From an uncultured Erwinia sp. (GTDB lineage Bacteria > Pseudomonadota > Gammaproteobacteria > Enterobacterales > Enterobacteriaceae), in the NCBI GenBank assembly GCA_913775305.1, contig CAJYIY010000025.1, positions 1-52,711 of the forward strand: a stretch of 52,711 bases of DNA, read 5' to 3'. The notes beneath the pieces are model-generated. The model did no database searches. It saw only the letters and a program-made list of their open reading frames with translations, and was not told where the DNA came from. How positions within the stretch are numbered: the first letter of the stretch is position 1; every line of letters starts with the position of its first letter. Below, in pieces: positions 28,945 to 37,780 of this stretch. Both the position numbers and the translations under genes were made by a program.

Positions 28945-30936
28945 TTACAGCAGGCCTTTCGCTTTGGCTACCACGTTATCCACCGTGAAGCCAAACAGAT
29001 CGAACAGCTGCTCAGCCGGTGCAGACTCACCGAAGCCGGTCATGCCAACGATAGCGCCATTCAGACCGGTGTATTTGAACCAGTAGTCCGCGATACCCGC
29101 TTCAATGGCCACGCGCGCGCTAACCGCTTTCGGCAGCACGGATTCGCGGTAGGCTTCATCCTGCTTGTCGAAGGCGTCGGTAGACGGCATAGACACAACG
29201 CGAACCTTGTGGCCTTCTGCGGTCAGTTTGTCGAACGCGCCAACGGCCAGCTCAACTTCAGAGCCGGTGGCAATCAGGATCACATCAGGGGTGCCCGCGC
29301 TGTCTTTCAGCACGTAACCACCGCGAGCGATGTTAGCCAGCTGCTCAGGGGTTCGCTCCTGCTGCGCCAGGTTCTGACGGGACAGGATCAGAGCGGTCGG
29401 ACCGTCCTGACGCTCAATACCGTATTTCCAGGCGACGGCTGATTCCACCTGATCGCATGGACGCCAGGCGCTGACGTTTGGCGTGACGCGCAGACTGGCC
29501 AGCTGCTCAACCGGCTGGTGAGTCGGGCCATCTTCGCCCAGACCGATAGAGTCGTGGGTGTAAACCAGCACCTGACGGATCTTCATCAGTGCCGCCATAC
29601 GCACCGCGTTACGCGCATATTCCACAAACATCAGGAAGGTTGCGGTATAAGGCAGGAAACCACCGTGCAGGGTGATGCCGTTCGCAATGGCGGTCATACC
29701 GAATTCGCGTACGCCGTAGTGGATGTAGTTACCCGCCGCATCTTCGTTGATTGGCTTAGAACCGGACCACATGGTCAGGTTACTTGGGGCCAGATCGGCA
29801 GAACCGCCCAGGTATTCCGGCAGCAGTTTACCAAACGCTTCAATCGCATTCTGAGACGCTTTACGGCTGGCGATTTTCGCCGGATTAGCCTGCAGCTGCT
29901 CAATAAATTTCTGCGACTCTTCTGCCCAGTTAGCCGGCAGTTCATTGCTGACGCGGCGTTTAAACTCGGCAGCCAGCTCAGGGAACGCTTTCGCATAGGC
30001 AGCAAACTTCTCATCCCAGGAGGCTTCTTTCGCCTTGCCTGCTTCTTTCGCATCCCACTGAGCGTAAATATCCTGTGGAATGTCGAACGGCGCGTGGGTC
30101 CAGCCCAGCTGCTTACGGGTCAGCTCAATCTCAGCATCCCCCAGCGGCGCACCGTGGGAATCGTGGGTACCGGCCTTGTTCGGAGAACCGAAACCGATGA
30201 TGGTTTTGCACATCAGCAGTGAAGGCTTGTCGGTGACCGCCTGTGCTTCTTCAACTGCCTTTTTGATGGCGTCCGCATCGTGGCCGTCAATGCCACGCAC
30301 CACATGCCAGCCGTAAGACTCAAAGCGCTTCGCGGTGTCGTCGGTGAACCAGCCGTCAATGTGACCATCGATAGAGATGCCGTTGTCATCATAGAAAGCA
30401 ACCAGTTTGCCCAGCTTCAGCGTACCCGCCAGTGAACAGACTTCGTGTGAGATGCCTTCCATCATGCAGCCGTCGCCCATAAACACCCAGGTGTTATGAT
30501 CAACAATCTCGTGGCCTGGACGGTTGAACTGCGCAGCCAGCGTACGCTCGGCAATGGCAAAGCCCACGGCGTTAGCAATACCCTGGCCCAGCGGGCCGGT
30601 AGTGGTTTCAACGCCGGCGGTGTAACCGTACTCCGGGTGACCTGGGGTTTTGGAATGCAGCTGGCGGAAGTTAGCCAGTTCGCTAACAGGCAGATCGTAA
30701 CCGGTGAGGTGCAGCAGGCTGTAAATCAGCATGGAACCGTGGCCGTTTGAAAGCACGAAACGGTCACGATCGGCCCACAGCGGGTTAGTCGGGTTGTGTT
30801 TCAGGAAATCGCGCCAAAGCACTTCAGCGATATCAGCCATACCCATAGGGGCACCAGGGTGGCCGGATTTGGCTTTCTGAACCGCATCCATACTTAATGC
30901 GCGGATGGCATTGGCAAGCTCTTTACGAGAAGACAT
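28945..30936 (-). CDS. tktA: TktA transketolase
   Basis: Transketolase moves two-carbon ketol units between sugar phosphates in the pentose phosphate pathway, using thiamine diphosphate and a divalent metal. The 663-residue product equals E. coli TktA in length. The cofactor motif begins at MGDGCMMEG (about residues 154-162). The pyrimidine domain contains the glutamate of [11 protein letters not shown] and the active-site block [17 protein letters not shown] (about 468-484). It is monocistronic with its own terminator. The 5' neighbour on the other strand is loiP, as in E. coli. Confidence 0.98.
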   Translation of the reverse strand: MSSRKELANAIRALSMDAVQKAKSGHPGAPMGMADIAEVLWRDFLKHNPTNPLWADRDRFVLSNGHGSMLIYSLLHLTGYDLPVSELANFRQLHSKTPGHPEYGYTAGVETTTGPLGQGIANAVGFAIAERTLAAQFNRPGHEIVDHNTWVFMGDGCMMEGISHEVCSLAGTLKLGKLVAFYDDNGISIDGHIDGWFTDDTAKRFESYGWHVVRGIDGHDADAIKKAVEEAQAVTDKPSLLMCKTIIGFGSPNKAGTHDSHGAPLGDAEIELTRKQLGWTHAPFDIPQDIYAQWDAKEAGKAKEASWDEKFAAYAKAFPELAAEFKRRVSNELPANWAEESQKFIEQLQANPAKIASRKASQNAIEAFGKLLPEYLGGSADLAPSNLTMWSGSKPINEDAAGNYIHYGVREFGMTAIANGITLHGGFLPYTATFLMFVEYARNAVRMAALMKIRQVLVYTHDSIGLGEDGPTHQPVEQLASLRVTPNVSAWRPCDQVESAVAWKYGIERQDGPTALILSRQNLAQQERTPEQLANIARGGYVLKDSAGTPDVILIATGSEVELAVGAFDKLTAEGHKVRVVSMPSTDAFDKQDEAYRESVLPKAVSARVAIEAGIADYWFKYTGLNGAIVGMTGFGESAPAEQLFDLFGFTVDNVVAKAKGLL

Positions 30937-31028
30937 TTTCTACTCCAGGTCGGATTTAACGCTTCGCCTTCCTTAACCTATTGTAATTAATGAGTTATCA
31001 GGCAAAGCCGAAGGAAAGTCGACCCTCA

Positions 31029-31058
31029 ATGTACATGAAATACGGGTAACATGTACAT
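31029..31058. promoter_or_regulatory. Inverted repeat between tktA and loiP
   Basis: ATGTACATG and CATGTACAT form a perfect 9-bp inverted repeat with a 12-base spacer in the divergent promoter region of tktA and loiP. Each arm also contains the self-palindrome ATGTACAT. It has the geometry of an operator for a dimeric regulator, but I do not recognise the protein. Confidence 0.5.
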
Positions 31059-31225
31059 GGCGCAGAATGTAAAAATAATCACACAGGTTGCACTTTGGGA
31101 ATCTCCCGACTAGGCAAAGACAGCTGCAGGGACTATAACTCAGTTACCTGGCGGAGTATTGATGTCGGTTTACCCCGCTAACCCTATGTTTTAATTACCT
31201 TGTTACTGATAATGGATGAACCGGA

Positions 31226-31984
31226 ATGAAGAAACGTCTTTCTTTTGCCGCCCTTGCGCTGGCAACCCTTATTTCTGGCTGTCAGAACTTCGACAGCAAT
31301 GGACTGATGCAGTCTGGCGCGCAGGCGTTTCAGGCCGCAACGCTGAGCGATGCACAGGTAAAAGAGCTGAGCGAGCAGTCCTGCAAGCAGATGGACAGCC
31401 AGGCACAGATTGCCCCGGTCAGCAGCAGCTATGCTAAAAGGCTGAGCAAAATCTCTGCCGCGCTGGGCGATAACATCAACGGCACTCCGGCAAACTATAA
31501 GGTTTACCTCACCAAAGACGTCAATGCCTGGGCAATGGCGAACGGCTGCATCCGCGTGTACAGCGGCCTGATGGACATGATGACGGACAACGAAGTTGAG
31601 GCGGTTCTGGGCCACGAAATGGGCCACGTGGCGTTAGGGCACTCGCGCAAGGCAATGCAGGTTGCCTACGCAACGACTGCCGCACGCACCGCCGCAGCGT
31701 CTGCCGGAGGTATTGCCGCTTCACTTTCCCAGTCTCAGCTTGGCGATATCGGCGAGAAGCTGGTGAATTCACAGTTCTCCCAGCGCCAGGAGTCAGAAGC
31801 GGACGATTATTCTTACGATCTGCTGCGCAAGCGCAACATTAATCCGACTGGCTTAGCCACCAGTTTTGAAAAACTGGCGAAGATGGAAGCCGGTCGCCAA
31901 AGTTCGATGTTCGACGATCATCCTGCCTCCGAAGCGCGGGCACAGCATGTCCGTGAGCGCATGGCGGCTGACGGAATCAAATAA
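31226..31984 (+). CDS. loiP: LoiP outer-membrane metalloprotease
   Basis: LoiP (YggG) is an outer-membrane lipoprotein of the M48 Zn-protease family, induced at low osmolarity in E. coli. The 252-residue product has a lipoprotein signal peptide ending LISGC (lipidated C19) and the zinc motif HEMGH (H130, E131, H134) followed by H138. A downstream glutamate in SEADDYSYD is the probable third ligand. The length equals that of E. coli. It is divergent from tktA and upstream of the porin gene, but a 509-bp gap and a large inverted repeat make cotranscription with it unlikely. Confidence 0.96.
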   Translation: MKKRLSFAALALATLISGCQNFDSNGLMQSGAQAFQAATLSDAQVKELSEQSCKQMDSQAQIAPVSSSYAKRLSKISAALGDNINGTPANYKVYLTKDVNAWAMANGCIRVYSGLMDMMTDNEVEAVLGHEMGHVALGHSRKAMQVAYATTAARTAAASAGGIAASLSQSQLGDIGEKLVNSQFSQRQESEADDYSYDLLRKRNINPTGLATSFEKLAKMEAGRQSSMFDDHPASEARAQHVRERMAADGIK

Positions 31985-31996
31985 TCCACGGTTAAG

Positions 31997-32042
31997 CTGA
32001 CTGTTGCCACCCGCGGGTAAATCCGTTCGGGGCAACAGTCAG
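31997..32042 (+). terminator. Large inverted repeat beyond loiP
   Basis: A perfect 12-bp inverted repeat (CTGACTGTTGCC / GGCAACAGTCAG) encloses 22 bases that themselves contain the palindrome ACCCGCGGGT. It begins 13 bp beyond the loiP stop. There is no T-run, so it is a transcript-end or processing structure rather than a typical terminator. Confidence 0.55.
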
Positions 32043-32493
32043 CCGGCCGGACGAAAGTCATTCAATTCGCAGCCAGCAGGCGTCATGAATTGATTATCCC
32101 GGATTAAAACAGCATAAATTTATAATTAAACCGCACGACATGTTAATAATTTATTATTGACGCTGATCCATCTGATATATTAATTCTTATTTCATCACCA
32201 GTAATACTTCAGATTAAACAGCAGACTCCGGGATAATTTCTCAGGTATCCGCTGAGTTTAAGCCACGCCGTATTCACGCTTTGCGGATGTTGACGCTATT
32301 AATTCACCCATCTCACTCCTCCTTGCTGGCAGGAGAGCAACCTCACTATATTCACCAGAGATTTCTCATTTTCGACTCTGTTTATATAACCGCTCACCTG
32401 ATTCAGGGGCGCTGTGATAACATTTCGGTCCAGCAACAGGGTAACCATCGCTAACTTAGTTTTTCGACTTTAATAACCAGAGTATTTCCTCAA
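32043..32493. promoter_or_regulatory. AT-rich upstream region of the OprD-type porin gene
   Basis: About 450 bp without coding signal, clearly richer in A/T than its surroundings between 32090 and 32230. It presumably holds the porin promoter and regulatory sites. One isolated CRP half-site TGTGA occurs near 32413, with a poor partner. I cannot assign a regulator. Confidence 0.5.
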
Positions 32494-33765
32494 GTGAAAA
32501 AAGAAATATCGTTAATTGCATTCAGTTTATTCACTGCAACATCAGCTATTGCCGGTACGCAATCAGAAAGTCAGGGGGTGATTGCAGACAGCCATTTGAA
32601 TCTGCTGTTCCGCAACGCCTATATCAATCGTGATTACCACAACGGTATGCAGGATAAAGCCGAATGGGGCCAGGCTGTCATCGCGACATTCCAGTCTGGC
32701 TACACCCAGGGGCCGGTCGGCTTTGGCGTTGACGGTATTGCACAATATGCCGTACGCCTGGACGGTGGACGCGGGCGCAGCGGCGCAGGCGGCATCGATT
32801 TCTTCAAACAGGGAAATAACGGTGGCCGGGCTAAATCAGACCTGGCTAAATTCGGTTCGACTGTCAAAATGCGCGTCTCAAATACCGTACTGAGCTACGG
32901 CAATCAGCGTCCTGCGCTACCGATCCTCAATGCCGACAGCTCCCGTCTTCTGTTTGAGAGTTATACCGGAACAATGCTGACCTCAAATGAAATCGCCGGG
33001 CTGGAGATCAATGCCGGTTATTTCACCGACGAGCAGCGTAAAAGCGACGATCGACATAACAGCGGTTTGAAAAGCCTTTCATTCGGTGGCGCAAGTTATC
33101 AGTTCAACGACCGATTCAGCGGCGCAGCCTATGCATCGGATGTGAAAGATGTGCTGAATAAACAGTATCTGGGCATGAGTGTTCAACAGCCTTTAAGCAG
33201 CAACCAACAGCTGAATCTCGATTTCAATGGCTATCATTCCCGCCTGGATTCTGACTATGCCCGCAAGCTCGATACCGGCCGCAGCAACATTATCTGGAGC
33301 CTGGCAGCCAGTTATATCTGGGATATACAGACCTTTAAACTGGCTTACCAGCAGAGCAGCGGCAGCACCGGCTATCACTATGGCGGGTATCGCAACGGTG
33401 GCGGCGTGGGTGACGGCGGAAACACTATCTGGCTGGCCAACTCCTACTGGTCAGATTTTAACGGCGAAGACGAACGTTCCTGGCAGGCATCCTACGGTCT
33501 GGATTTTTCAGGACTGGGATTGCCGGGGTTAAGCTGGACAACCGCTTATGTTCGCGGGGATAACATTAAAACCGCTGAAACCAGCAACGGTAAAGAGCAT
33601 GAATGGTTCAACCAGATCCAGTACCAGGTCCAGCAGGGGCCGGCGAAAGATCTGAAGCTGAAACTGCGCTATTCCGTGCTGAGGGTTTCCAGCAACGCCA
33701 GCGATTATAACGTGGGAGGTAATGAGATCCGCGCCTTCGTCGAATATCCGCTCAGCGCGTTCTGA
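32494..33765 (+). CDS. OprD-family outer-membrane porin
   Basis: This 423-residue outer-membrane protein belongs to the OprD / chitoporin family of substrate-specific monomeric channels. It starts at GTG 32494 with a signal peptide (MKKEISLIAFSLFTATSAIA). The mature N-terminus GVIADSHLNLLFRNAYINRD is typical of OprD proteins, followed by alternating strand patterns and a Gly/Tyr-rich loop (YHYGGYRNGGGVGDGG, around residue 300). It ends in an aromatic-terminated strand (EYPLSAF) as outer-membrane barrels do. E. coli has no porin at this place. No catabolic or transport genes adjoin it, so the substrate (basic amino acid, oligosaccharide or aromatic acid) is unknown. Confidence 0.85.
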   Translation: MKKEISLIAFSLFTATSAIAGTQSESQGVIADSHLNLLFRNAYINRDYHNGMQDKAEWGQAVIATFQSGYTQGPVGFGVDGIAQYAVRLDGGRGRSGAGGIDFFKQGNNGGRAKSDLAKFGSTVKMRVSNTVLSYGNQRPALPILNADSSRLLFESYTGTMLTSNEIAGLEINAGYFTDEQRKSDDRHNSGLKSLSFGGASYQFNDRFSGAAYASDVKDVLNKQYLGMSVQQPLSSNQQLNLDFNGYHSRLDSDYARKLDTGRSNIIWSLAASYIWDIQTFKLAYQQSSGSTGYHYGGYRNGGGVGDGGNTIWLANSYWSDFNGEDERSWQASYGLDFSGLGLPGLSWTTAYVRGDNIKTAETSNGKEHEWFNQIQYQVQQGPAKDLKLKLRYSVLRVSSNASDYNVGGNEIRAFVEYPLSAF

Positions 33766-33794
33766 CAGTATCGCCGCACGGCTAAAAGCAATGC

Positions 33795-33829
33795 ATAAAA
33801 GACGACAGCCGCGCCCTCGCGCGGCTGTC
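33795..33829 (-). terminator. Terminator of speB
   Basis: A perfect 11-bp stem (GACAGCCGCGC / GCGCGGCTGTC, loop CCTC) is followed on the minus strand by GTCTTTTATG. It ends the speB transcript and may also stop the convergent porin transcript. Confidence 0.85.
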
Positions 33830-33839
33830 ACCGTCAGGC

Positions 33840-34760
33840 TCAGCCTTTATTCGCGGCCTGCACGTGCAGCATATCCAGCGCCAGGCTGGCTGCCGCCAGC
33901 GCGGTAATGTCGGACTGGTCGTAGCCCGGTGCCACTTCAACCAGATCCATCCCCACGATGTTCATCCCCTGCAAACCGCGAACCAGCTTGCTGGCTTTAT
34001 CACTGGTCAGCCCGCCGATAACCGGCGTCCCGGTTCCTGGTGCATGGGCCGGATCGAGGCAGTCGATATCGAAGGTCAGATAAACCGGCAGATCGCCAAC
34101 GATCTGCTTCACCTGAGCCAGAATATCGTCCACGCTGCGGTCATTGACCTGCGCCGCATCCAGCACGTTAAAGCCCAGCGCCGGATCAAACTCGGTACGG
34201 ATACCGATCTGCACCGAATGCTCCGGCGAGATCAGCCCCTCTTTCGGTGCGGTATGGAACATGGTGCCGTGGTCAAAGGTCGGCCCGTTATCATAGGTAT
34301 CGGTATGCGCATCGAAATGCACCAGCGCCATCTTGCCAAAGGTTTTTGCGTGTGCGCGCAGCAGCGGCAGCGAGATATAGTGATCGCCGCCGAAGGTCAG
34401 CATACGCTTGCCGTTAGCCAGCAGTTTTTCCGCGTGCGCCTGCAGTTTGTCGCTCAGATCCTGTGAATCACCGAAGGCATAAACCAGATCGCCGCAGTCG
34501 ATCACGTTAAGACGTTCACGCAGATTAAAATTCCACGGCCAGCGGCATCCTTCCCACGCCAGATTGGTCGAGATCTGACGGATAGCACCCGGTCCCAGGC
34601 GGCTGCCCGGTCGGCCGGAGGTCGCAGCATCAAACGGGACGCCGGTGATAACCCACTCGGCATCGCTGTCGTAGGGCTGGAAGTTAACCGGGAAACGCAT
34701 AAATCCAAACGCGTTTGAAACCAGTGAGTTATCGTACTGATTACCCAGGGTGTTATGCAT
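33840..34760 (-). CDS. speB: SpeB agmatinase
   Basis: SpeB hydrolyses agmatine to putrescine and urea, the second step of the arginine decarboxylase route. The 306-residue product has the ureohydrolase binuclear Mn motifs: GGDHYISLP (about residues 124-132), [10 protein letters not shown] (about 149-158) and [18 protein letters not shown] (about 228-245). The length equals that of E. coli SpeB. It lies downstream of speA on the same strand, separated by a terminator-like hairpin, so it probably has its own promoter and may also receive read-through. Confidence 0.98.
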   Translation of the reverse strand: MHNTLGNQYDNSLVSNAFGFMRFPVNFQPYDSDAEWVITGVPFDAATSGRPGSRLGPGAIRQISTNLAWEGCRWPWNFNLRERLNVIDCGDLVYAFGDSQDLSDKLQAHAEKLLANGKRMLTFGGDHYISLPLLRAHAKTFGKMALVHFDAHTDTYDNGPTFDHGTMFHTAPKEGLISPEHSVQIGIRTEFDPALGFNVLDAAQVNDRSVDDILAQVKQIVGDLPVYLTFDIDCLDPAHAPGTGTPVIGGLTSDKASKLVRGLQGMNIVGMDLVEVAPGYDQSDITALAAASLALDMLHVQAANKG

Positions 34761-34812
34761 AACGACTCCTTAATTGACTGTTCAGCCAGCGCAAACCGGC
34801 CCGCTACAGATG

Positions 34813-34858
34813 AAAAAAAATCCCCACCGCGTCGTTAGGCCCGACGAGAAAGGGATTT
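34813..34858 (-). terminator. Terminator of speA
   Basis: On the minus strand AAATCCC pairs with GGGATTT around an inner CGTCG / CGACG stem, and eight T follow the outer stem. This is a branched intrinsic terminator about 80 bp beyond speA. Confidence 0.85.
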
Positions 34859-34941
34859 GATACTGGTCAGTGAACAATCACAGCAGATTATGAACTGACT
34901 TTAGCCAGTCAGGGGGATCTCTCCGCCCTGACCTCAGCTGA

Positions 34942-36918
34942 TTACTCGTCTTCTAAATAGGTATAGCCGTACAGACCCGCTTCAAACTCTTCCAGGAACT
35001 GCGCGCGCAGATCGTCGTCGAGATCGCTTTCCTTGATCTGGTTACGGAAGTGCGTCAGCAGCTCGTCAGGATTCAGCTGCACGTACTCCAGCATATCTGC
35101 CACGGTATCCCCTTCATCAGACAGCTGAACTTCCACGCTGCCGTCAGAGAAGGCAAACACATCCACGGCTTCGGTATCACCGAACAGATTGTGCATGTTG
35201 CCAAGAATTTCCTGATACGCGCCCACCATAAAGAAGCCCAGCATCGGTGGATTATCCACATCATACTGCGGCATCGGCATCGTCGTCGCGATACCGTCAC
35301 CGTCAACATAGTGATCGATAGTGCCGTCTGAGTCGCAGGTGATATCCAGCAGCACCGCACGACGCTCCGGCACCTTGTTCAGCCCTTCCAGCGGCAGCAC
35401 CGGGAACAGCTGATCGATACCCCACGCATCCGGCATGGACTGGAACAGGGAGAAGTTGACGTAAATCTTATCCGCCATCCGTTCCTGCAGCTCATCAATG
35501 ATCGGGCGGTGCGCACGGTTGCTCGGGTCCAGATGCAGCTGAATATAGTTACAGATGCTGAGATAGAGCTGCTCGGCCCACGCGCGCTGGGTCAGATCGT
35601 AGGTTCCCTGTGAATAACCGGTATGGATATCGTGCAGATCCATCTGGCTGTCGTGCAGCCATTCGCGCAGCGAGCGACGGTTGTTCGGCTCGTGCATCTC
35701 CTGCCAGGTATCCCACATGCTGACGATCGGGCGCGGCGCGTCCGCGGCAGGCGGCTGCGGAGTACTGAACTCGTTGCGCTCCACGCCGATGATATTGGAA
35801 ACCAGTACGGTGTGATGTGCGGTAACCGCACGGCCAGATTCGGTAATCACCGTCGGGTGCGGCAGGTTGTGTTCTTCGCAGGCATCACCGATGGCCCAGA
35901 TAACGTTATTGGCGTATTCATTCAGGCCGTAGTTGACCGAGCAGTCGCTCTGGGAGCGCGTACCTTCATAGTCAACCCCCAGGCCGCCACCGACATCAAA
36001 GCACTGAATGTTTACACCCAGCTTCGCCAGCTCGACGTAGAAACGCGCTGATTCGCGCACGCCGGTGGCGATATCACGAATATTGGCCATTTGCGAACCC
36101 AGATGGAAGTGCAGCAGCTGCAGGCTTTCCATCCGCCCGGCTTCCCGCATGATCTCCACCAGCTTCAGTACCTGAGTCGCCGACAGACCAAACTTCGATT
36201 TCTCACCGCCGCTCGACTGCCATTTACCGGATCCCTGAGACGCCAGACGTGCGCGGATGCCGAGGCGCGGTACCACGTTAAGGCGCTCGGCCTCTTCCAG
36301 CACCAGCTGGACTTCGGTCATTTTTTCCAGCACCAGATAGACCTTGTGGCCCATCTTTTCGCCGATCAGCGCGAGGCGGATATATTCGCGGTCTTTATAG
36401 CCGTTACAGACGATCACTGAACGGGTCATGCCGGCGTGCGCCAGTACCGCCATCAGTTCCGCTTTGGAACCGGCCTCCAGCCCCAGCGGTTCGCCAGAGT
36501 TAATCAGTGATTCAATGACGCGCTTATGCTGGTTGACCTTAATCGGATACACCAGAAAATAGTCGCCGCGATAGCCGTAGGACTCGCGTGCGCGTTTGAA
36601 AGCCGCGTTAATGGAACGCAGGCGATGTTGCAGGATCTGAGGGAAGCAGAACAGCGCCGGTAAACGCTGGCCGTTGGCTTCACGTTCTTTTACCAGCTTC
36701 GCCAGGTCAACGCGCGCTTCAGGAACGTCAGGATCCGGGCAAACGCTGATGTGGCCCAGTTCGTTGACGTCATAGTAGTTATTGCCCCACCAGGCAATAT
36801 TGTAAGTACGCAGCATTTTGCTGGCTTCGTGATCGCTCATGGCCACCTCCTGCATGGAGCGGAGTACACCCTGTTCGCCTGCTGACGAACCCATTACATT
36901 CTTTATGTCGTCAGACAT
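34942..36918 (-). CDS. speA: SpeA biosynthetic arginine decarboxylase
   Basis: SpeA decarboxylates arginine to agmatine for putrescine synthesis. The 658-residue product starts [15 protein letters not shown] at 36918, equal in length to the E. coli enzyme; the in-frame ATG at 36930 adds four residues without support. The alanine-racemase-like barrel carries the PLP lysine K127 (YPIKVNQ). HFHLGSQ and the [10 protein letters not shown] phosphate loop follow in order. The C-terminal half contains the catalytic cysteine region DITCDSDG and ends GYTYLEDE. A 44-codon upstream ORF with a strong ribosome site lies in its long leader. speB follows. Confidence 0.98.
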   Translation of the reverse strand: MSDDIKNVMGSSAGEQGVLRSMQEVAMSDHEASKMLRTYNIAWWGNNYYDVNELGHISVCPDPDVPEARVDLAKLVKEREANGQRLPALFCFPQILQHRLRSINAAFKRARESYGYRGDYFLVYPIKVNQHKRVIESLINSGEPLGLEAGSKAELMAVLAHAGMTRSVIVCNGYKDREYIRLALIGEKMGHKVYLVLEKMTEVQLVLEEAERLNVVPRLGIRARLASQGSGKWQSSGGEKSKFGLSATQVLKLVEIMREAGRMESLQLLHFHLGSQMANIRDIATGVRESARFYVELAKLGVNIQCFDVGGGLGVDYEGTRSQSDCSVNYGLNEYANNVIWAIGDACEEHNLPHPTVITESGRAVTAHHTVLVSNIIGVERNEFSTPQPPAADAPRPIVSMWDTWQEMHEPNNRRSLREWLHDSQMDLHDIHTGYSQGTYDLTQRAWAEQLYLSICNYIQLHLDPSNRAHRPIIDELQERMADKIYVNFSLFQSMPDAWGIDQLFPVLPLEGLNKVPERRAVLLDITCDSDGTIDHYVDGDGIATTMPMPQYDVDNPPMLGFFMVGAYQEILGNMHNLFGDTEAVDVFAFSDGSVEVQLSDEGDTVADMLEYVQLNPDELLTHFRNQIKESDLDDDLRAQFLEEFEAGLYGYTYLEDE

Positions 36919-37106
36919 CGCGAACCTCACATTGTAGTAAAGCTAAACAGCAAGCCGCCGCAGGGTTAGCCTGTGACGATAATCCATCAATTACCGGAAT
37001 GTTCAGCCTGTCAGACTGAAGTGCCGCTAAAATCGGTTTCTGAAGTATAACATTGTAAGACACGTCGCGGACTCCGTATAACGAGTCAGAAAACCAACAG
37101 AAACAA

Positions 37107-37126
37107 CTCTCAGGTAAATCTGAGAG
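37107..37126 (-). other. Terminator-like hairpin in the speA leader
   Basis: A perfect 7-bp stem (CTCTCAG / CTGAGAG, loop of 6) is followed on the minus strand by the T-rich TTGTTTCTGTTGGTTTTC. It lies 26 bases beyond the stop of the small leader ORF and about 190 bases before the speA start, where an attenuator would be expected. The T-tract is interrupted, so termination efficiency is uncertain. Confidence 0.55.
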
Positions 37127-37152
37127 AACCTGGTCACAACGTCAGAAGCAGA

Positions 37153-37287
37153 TTAACCGGCGCTGGTGTCGGGATTATTACCCGTACGCACAAAATTTCG
37201 GCAAAGCGTACAGGAGGTTGTACCGCGTGAAGGGAAACTAAACACGCCGGGGCGGCGTAATTGAAGGAGTGAAACACCTTGGTTCAT
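37153..37287 (-). CDS. Small arginine-containing leader ORF upstream of speA
   Basis: This 44-codon frame starts at ATG 37287 and is preceded by GGAGGTGA, an unusually full Shine-Dalgarno match, 8 bases before the ATG. The peptide begins MNQGVSLLQLRRPGVF and ends NNPDTSAG; five of its residues are arginine, including one RR pair. The sequence ACCTCC inside the ORF (37213-37218) can pair with the ribosome site GGAGGT (37298-37303). E. coli has the small gene yqgB at the corresponding place, but I see no clear sequence resemblance. I do not recognise the peptide. The stop lies about 235 bases before speA. An in-frame ATG at 37368 exists but has no ribosome site. Confidence 0.55.
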   Translation of the reverse strand: MNQGVSLLQLRRPGVFSFPSRGTTSCTLCRNFVRTGNNPDTSAG

Positions 37288-37560
37288 TACTGTTGTCACC
37301 TCCACACACACCGATCGGCGCGTGGAAAAACCAAAAACTGCGGGTAAATACCAGCGCGTATTTTTCATAGCTGGCGGGTGGGCTGCATGCCTGAAAACGT
37401 CGTCAGAGGCAGCGGCGTTTTATACCGCTACGTGGCCATAATTGCAAAATCTAAATGTGTCGGATGCGATATCTGTCAGGATAATTTTCCACTTTTTACA
37501 ATTGATAAAACATCACTGGGTAAAAAATGCTGGCAATCCGCTTAACGTGTAACCTAAAAT

Positions 37561-37608
37561 AGCCATCCAGATGTTAATCCATCTATACTGGTTAACTTCT
37601 AAGCGTCT
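37561..37608. promoter_or_regulatory. Tandem MetJ-like boxes upstream of metK
   Basis: Six consecutive 8-mers (AGCCATCC, AGATGTTA, ATCCATCT, ATACTGGT, TAACTTCT, AAGCGTCT) match the met box AGACGTCT at 5, 5, 5, 4, 5 and 6 of 8 positions in uninterrupted register. A TATACT -10-like hexamer (37584-37589) lies within the array. MetJ repression of metK is established in enterobacteria. Confidence 0.75.
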
Positions 37609-37780
37609 TTGATTTACCTCCGTAACTACGGGGGTGATATCCTGAAAAGGATACTCACTGCTCACGGCTTTGCCTGAGGGGGGCGCTAAGAACAGATACA
37701 TGTCCTGAACTTCAGGCTGGTCTCCAGTTTTGGCGCTGTGCAGTCGATTTTCAACCCGTATTAGTAAGGTAAAGAATACA
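37609..37780 (+). promoter_or_regulatory. Structured 5' leader of metK
   Basis: Between the MetJ-like boxes and the metK ATG are about 170 bases with two clear foldable elements. One is a 9-bp stem with one bulge (37634-37658, GTGATATCC / GGATACTCAC). The other is a 13-base palindrome, CCTGAA-C-TTCAGG (37704-37716). No known SAM riboswitch core was recognised. The ribosome site before metK is TAAGGTAAAG. Confidence 0.5.

Noticed and set aside
37513..37701. A 62-codon minus-strand frame upstream of metK
   Set aside because: It overlaps the MetJ-like boxes and metK leader, has no ribosome site, and resembles no family I know.
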